Part shown: positions 63,116 through 64,000 of the stretch, piece by piece
Position numbering within the stretch: position 1 is the first letter of the stretch
Layout: every line of letters starts with the position of its first letter
Assembly: GCA_963723595.1 (NCBI GenBank)
Contig: CAVRRQ010000014.1
Location: forward strand, 434,001-498,000
Direction: 5' to 3'
From: RYN-230 sp963723595
Lineage (GTDB): Bacteria > Actinomycetota > Actinomycetes > Streptosporangiales > Streptosporangiaceae
DNA length: 64,000 nucleotides
Translations under genes and position numbers: made by a program
The notes under the pieces: model-generated
Told to the model about the DNA's origin: nothing
Database searches by the model: none
What the model saw: only the letters and a program-made list of their open reading frames with translations

Positions 63116-63269
63116 GGCTCTGAGCCTGCCCGGCCCGGCTGTGACATCTGGCGGGGAAGGCTGGGATTTCCCTGGGAGCACGCTCCGGAAATGCCCGGAA
63201 CGTTCCGCCCCGGCCAGGAGCCAGCGCTCTCTAACGGTCTTTCCGGGCCGGCACGTCCACCGGAACCCG

Positions 63270-64000
63270 TCACATCCGCTCAGGGACCGGGATGCCGAGC
63301 AGGTCGAGTCCGGTCAGCAGGACCCGCAGGGTGAGCGCGGACAGCGCCAGCCGGCTGTCCCGGACCGCTGGCTCGGCCTGGAGGACCGGGCACTGCTCGT
63401 AGAACGTGGTGAAGGCGCTCGCCACCTCGAACAGGAAGCCCGCCAGCAGGTGCGGCTGGGTGGTCTCGGCGACCTGCTGCAGCGTGGCCGCGAAGCCGAG
63501 CAGGCGCAGTGCGAGGGCCCGCTCGGCCGGCTCGGCCAGCGTGATCGGGGCGCGGGCGCCGTCCGGGTCCAGGCCGGCCCGGCGGAAGATGGACCGGATC
63601 CGCGTGGTCGCATACTGGAGGTAGGGGCCGGTGTTCCCCCGGAACGAGATCATCCGGTCCCAGTCGAATACGTACTCGCTGTCCCGTGCGGTGGACAGGT
63701 CGGCGTACTTGACCGCGCCGATCCCGACCGCCTCCGCGATGGCGGCGCGCTCGCTCTCGTCGAACTCGGGGCTGGTGTTGACCTCGTCGAACACCTTGCG
63801 CGCCCGCTCGACGCCTTCCCGCAGCAGCTCGCTCAGCTTGATCGAGTCGCCGGCCCGGGTGCGCAGCAGCTTCCCGTCAGTCCCGAGCACGTTGCCTATT
63901 TGCGCATGCTCGAACCGGGCCCCGTCCGGGATCCACCCCGCCTGCCTGGCCACCGCGAAGACCATCTGGAAGTGCAGGGCCTGGGACGAGCCCACGACGT
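63270..64000 (-). CDS. argS: Arginyl-tRNA synthetase, C-terminal part (5' end outside the window)
   Basis: The visible 243 residues include the KMSKS-equivalent GKLLRTRAGD, the class Ia EYVFDWDRMISFRGNTGPYL region (equivalent to NT-PxxQYA in ArgRS), and the DALR anticodon-binding domain (LLAGFLFEVASAFTTFYEQC, LRVLLTGLDLLGIPVPERM). ArgRS charges tRNA(Arg). The gene runs past position 64000. The frame is intact. Confidence 0.96.
   Translation of the reverse strand, partial: VVGSSQALHFQMVFAVARQAGWIPDGARFEHAQIGNVLGTDGKLLRTRAGDSIKLSELLREGVERARKVFDEVNTSPEFDESERAAIAEAVGIGAVKYADLSTARDSEYVFDWDRMISFRGNTGPYLQYATTRIRSIFRRAGLDPDGARAPITLAEPAERALALRLLGFAATLQQVAETTQPHLLAGFLFEVASAFTTFYEQCPVLQAEPAVRDSRLALSALTLRVLLTGLDLLGIPVPERM

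Overview
The window is about 75% GC, gene-dense and typical of an actinomycete (Actinomycetota, class Actinomycetes). Diagnostic features are Lsr2, the DisA-RadA pair, a c-di-AMP (ydaO-type) riboswitch before an NlpC/P60 hydrolase, HspR with two HAIR operators, DUF3151, DUF2516 and an EtfD-like Fe-S reductase. The exact order is not clear from sequence alone. No rRNA, tRNA, CRISPR array, insertion sequence or prophage gene was seen, so this is core chromosome rather than an island.

Layout. 0-2.3 kb: secreted repeat protein and riboswitch-controlled NlpC/P60 enzyme. 2.5-6.4 kb: GNAT acetyltransferase and a fused endonuclease Q-UvrD helicase. 7-11.4 kb: small membrane protein, lsr2, clpC. 11.4-16.2 kb: mutY, an exported protein, disA, radA. 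16.4-20.8 kb: TIM-barrel isomerase, DUF849 enzyme, asparaginase II, then an XRE regulator-HbhA-like-DUF2516 block like that around mycobacterial hbhA. 20.9-29.3 kb: AlaX editing protein, BlaI/M56 pair, GH127 glycosidase, HisC-like aminotransferase, a PrpR_N-like regulator, murA. 29.6-37 kb: purC, purB, ltrA, purD, then purA. 37-42.8 kb: DUF3151, a shrunken AbiEi/DUF559 gene behind a 24-bp perfect palindrome, metallophosphatase, fba, dedA, pyrE, epimerase. 42.9-45.9 kb: NYN-domain protein with a very long P/G/Q tail, TPR protein. 45.8-53.5 kb: dnaK-grpE-dnaJ-hspR-clpB with two HAIR sites. 53.6-56.5 kb: two tandem paralogous secreted seven-repeat proteins. 56.8-64 kb: EtfD-like reductase, TMEM175-like channel, two-component system, membrane protein, 3' part of argS.

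How the genes fit together. Genome maintenance is prominent (EndoQ-UvrD, MutY, DisA, RadA). Both a c-di-AMP synthase and a c-di-AMP riboswitch target are present, linking DNA scanning or cell-wall status to a wall hydrolase. Purine synthesis (purD, purB, purC, purA) is clustered with start-stop overlaps. Proteostasis is represented by clpC and the dnaK-clpB cluster.

Sequence quality matters. Many genes, mostly in the first 35 kb, are broken by single-base indels that restore perfectly conserved protein when corrected. Insertions predominate and recur in the same short contexts. Essential genes (clpC, murA, purB, purD, purC, grpE) are affected, so I read these as mostly sequencing or assembly errors. 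Such genes are reported as one feature spanning the whole gene.
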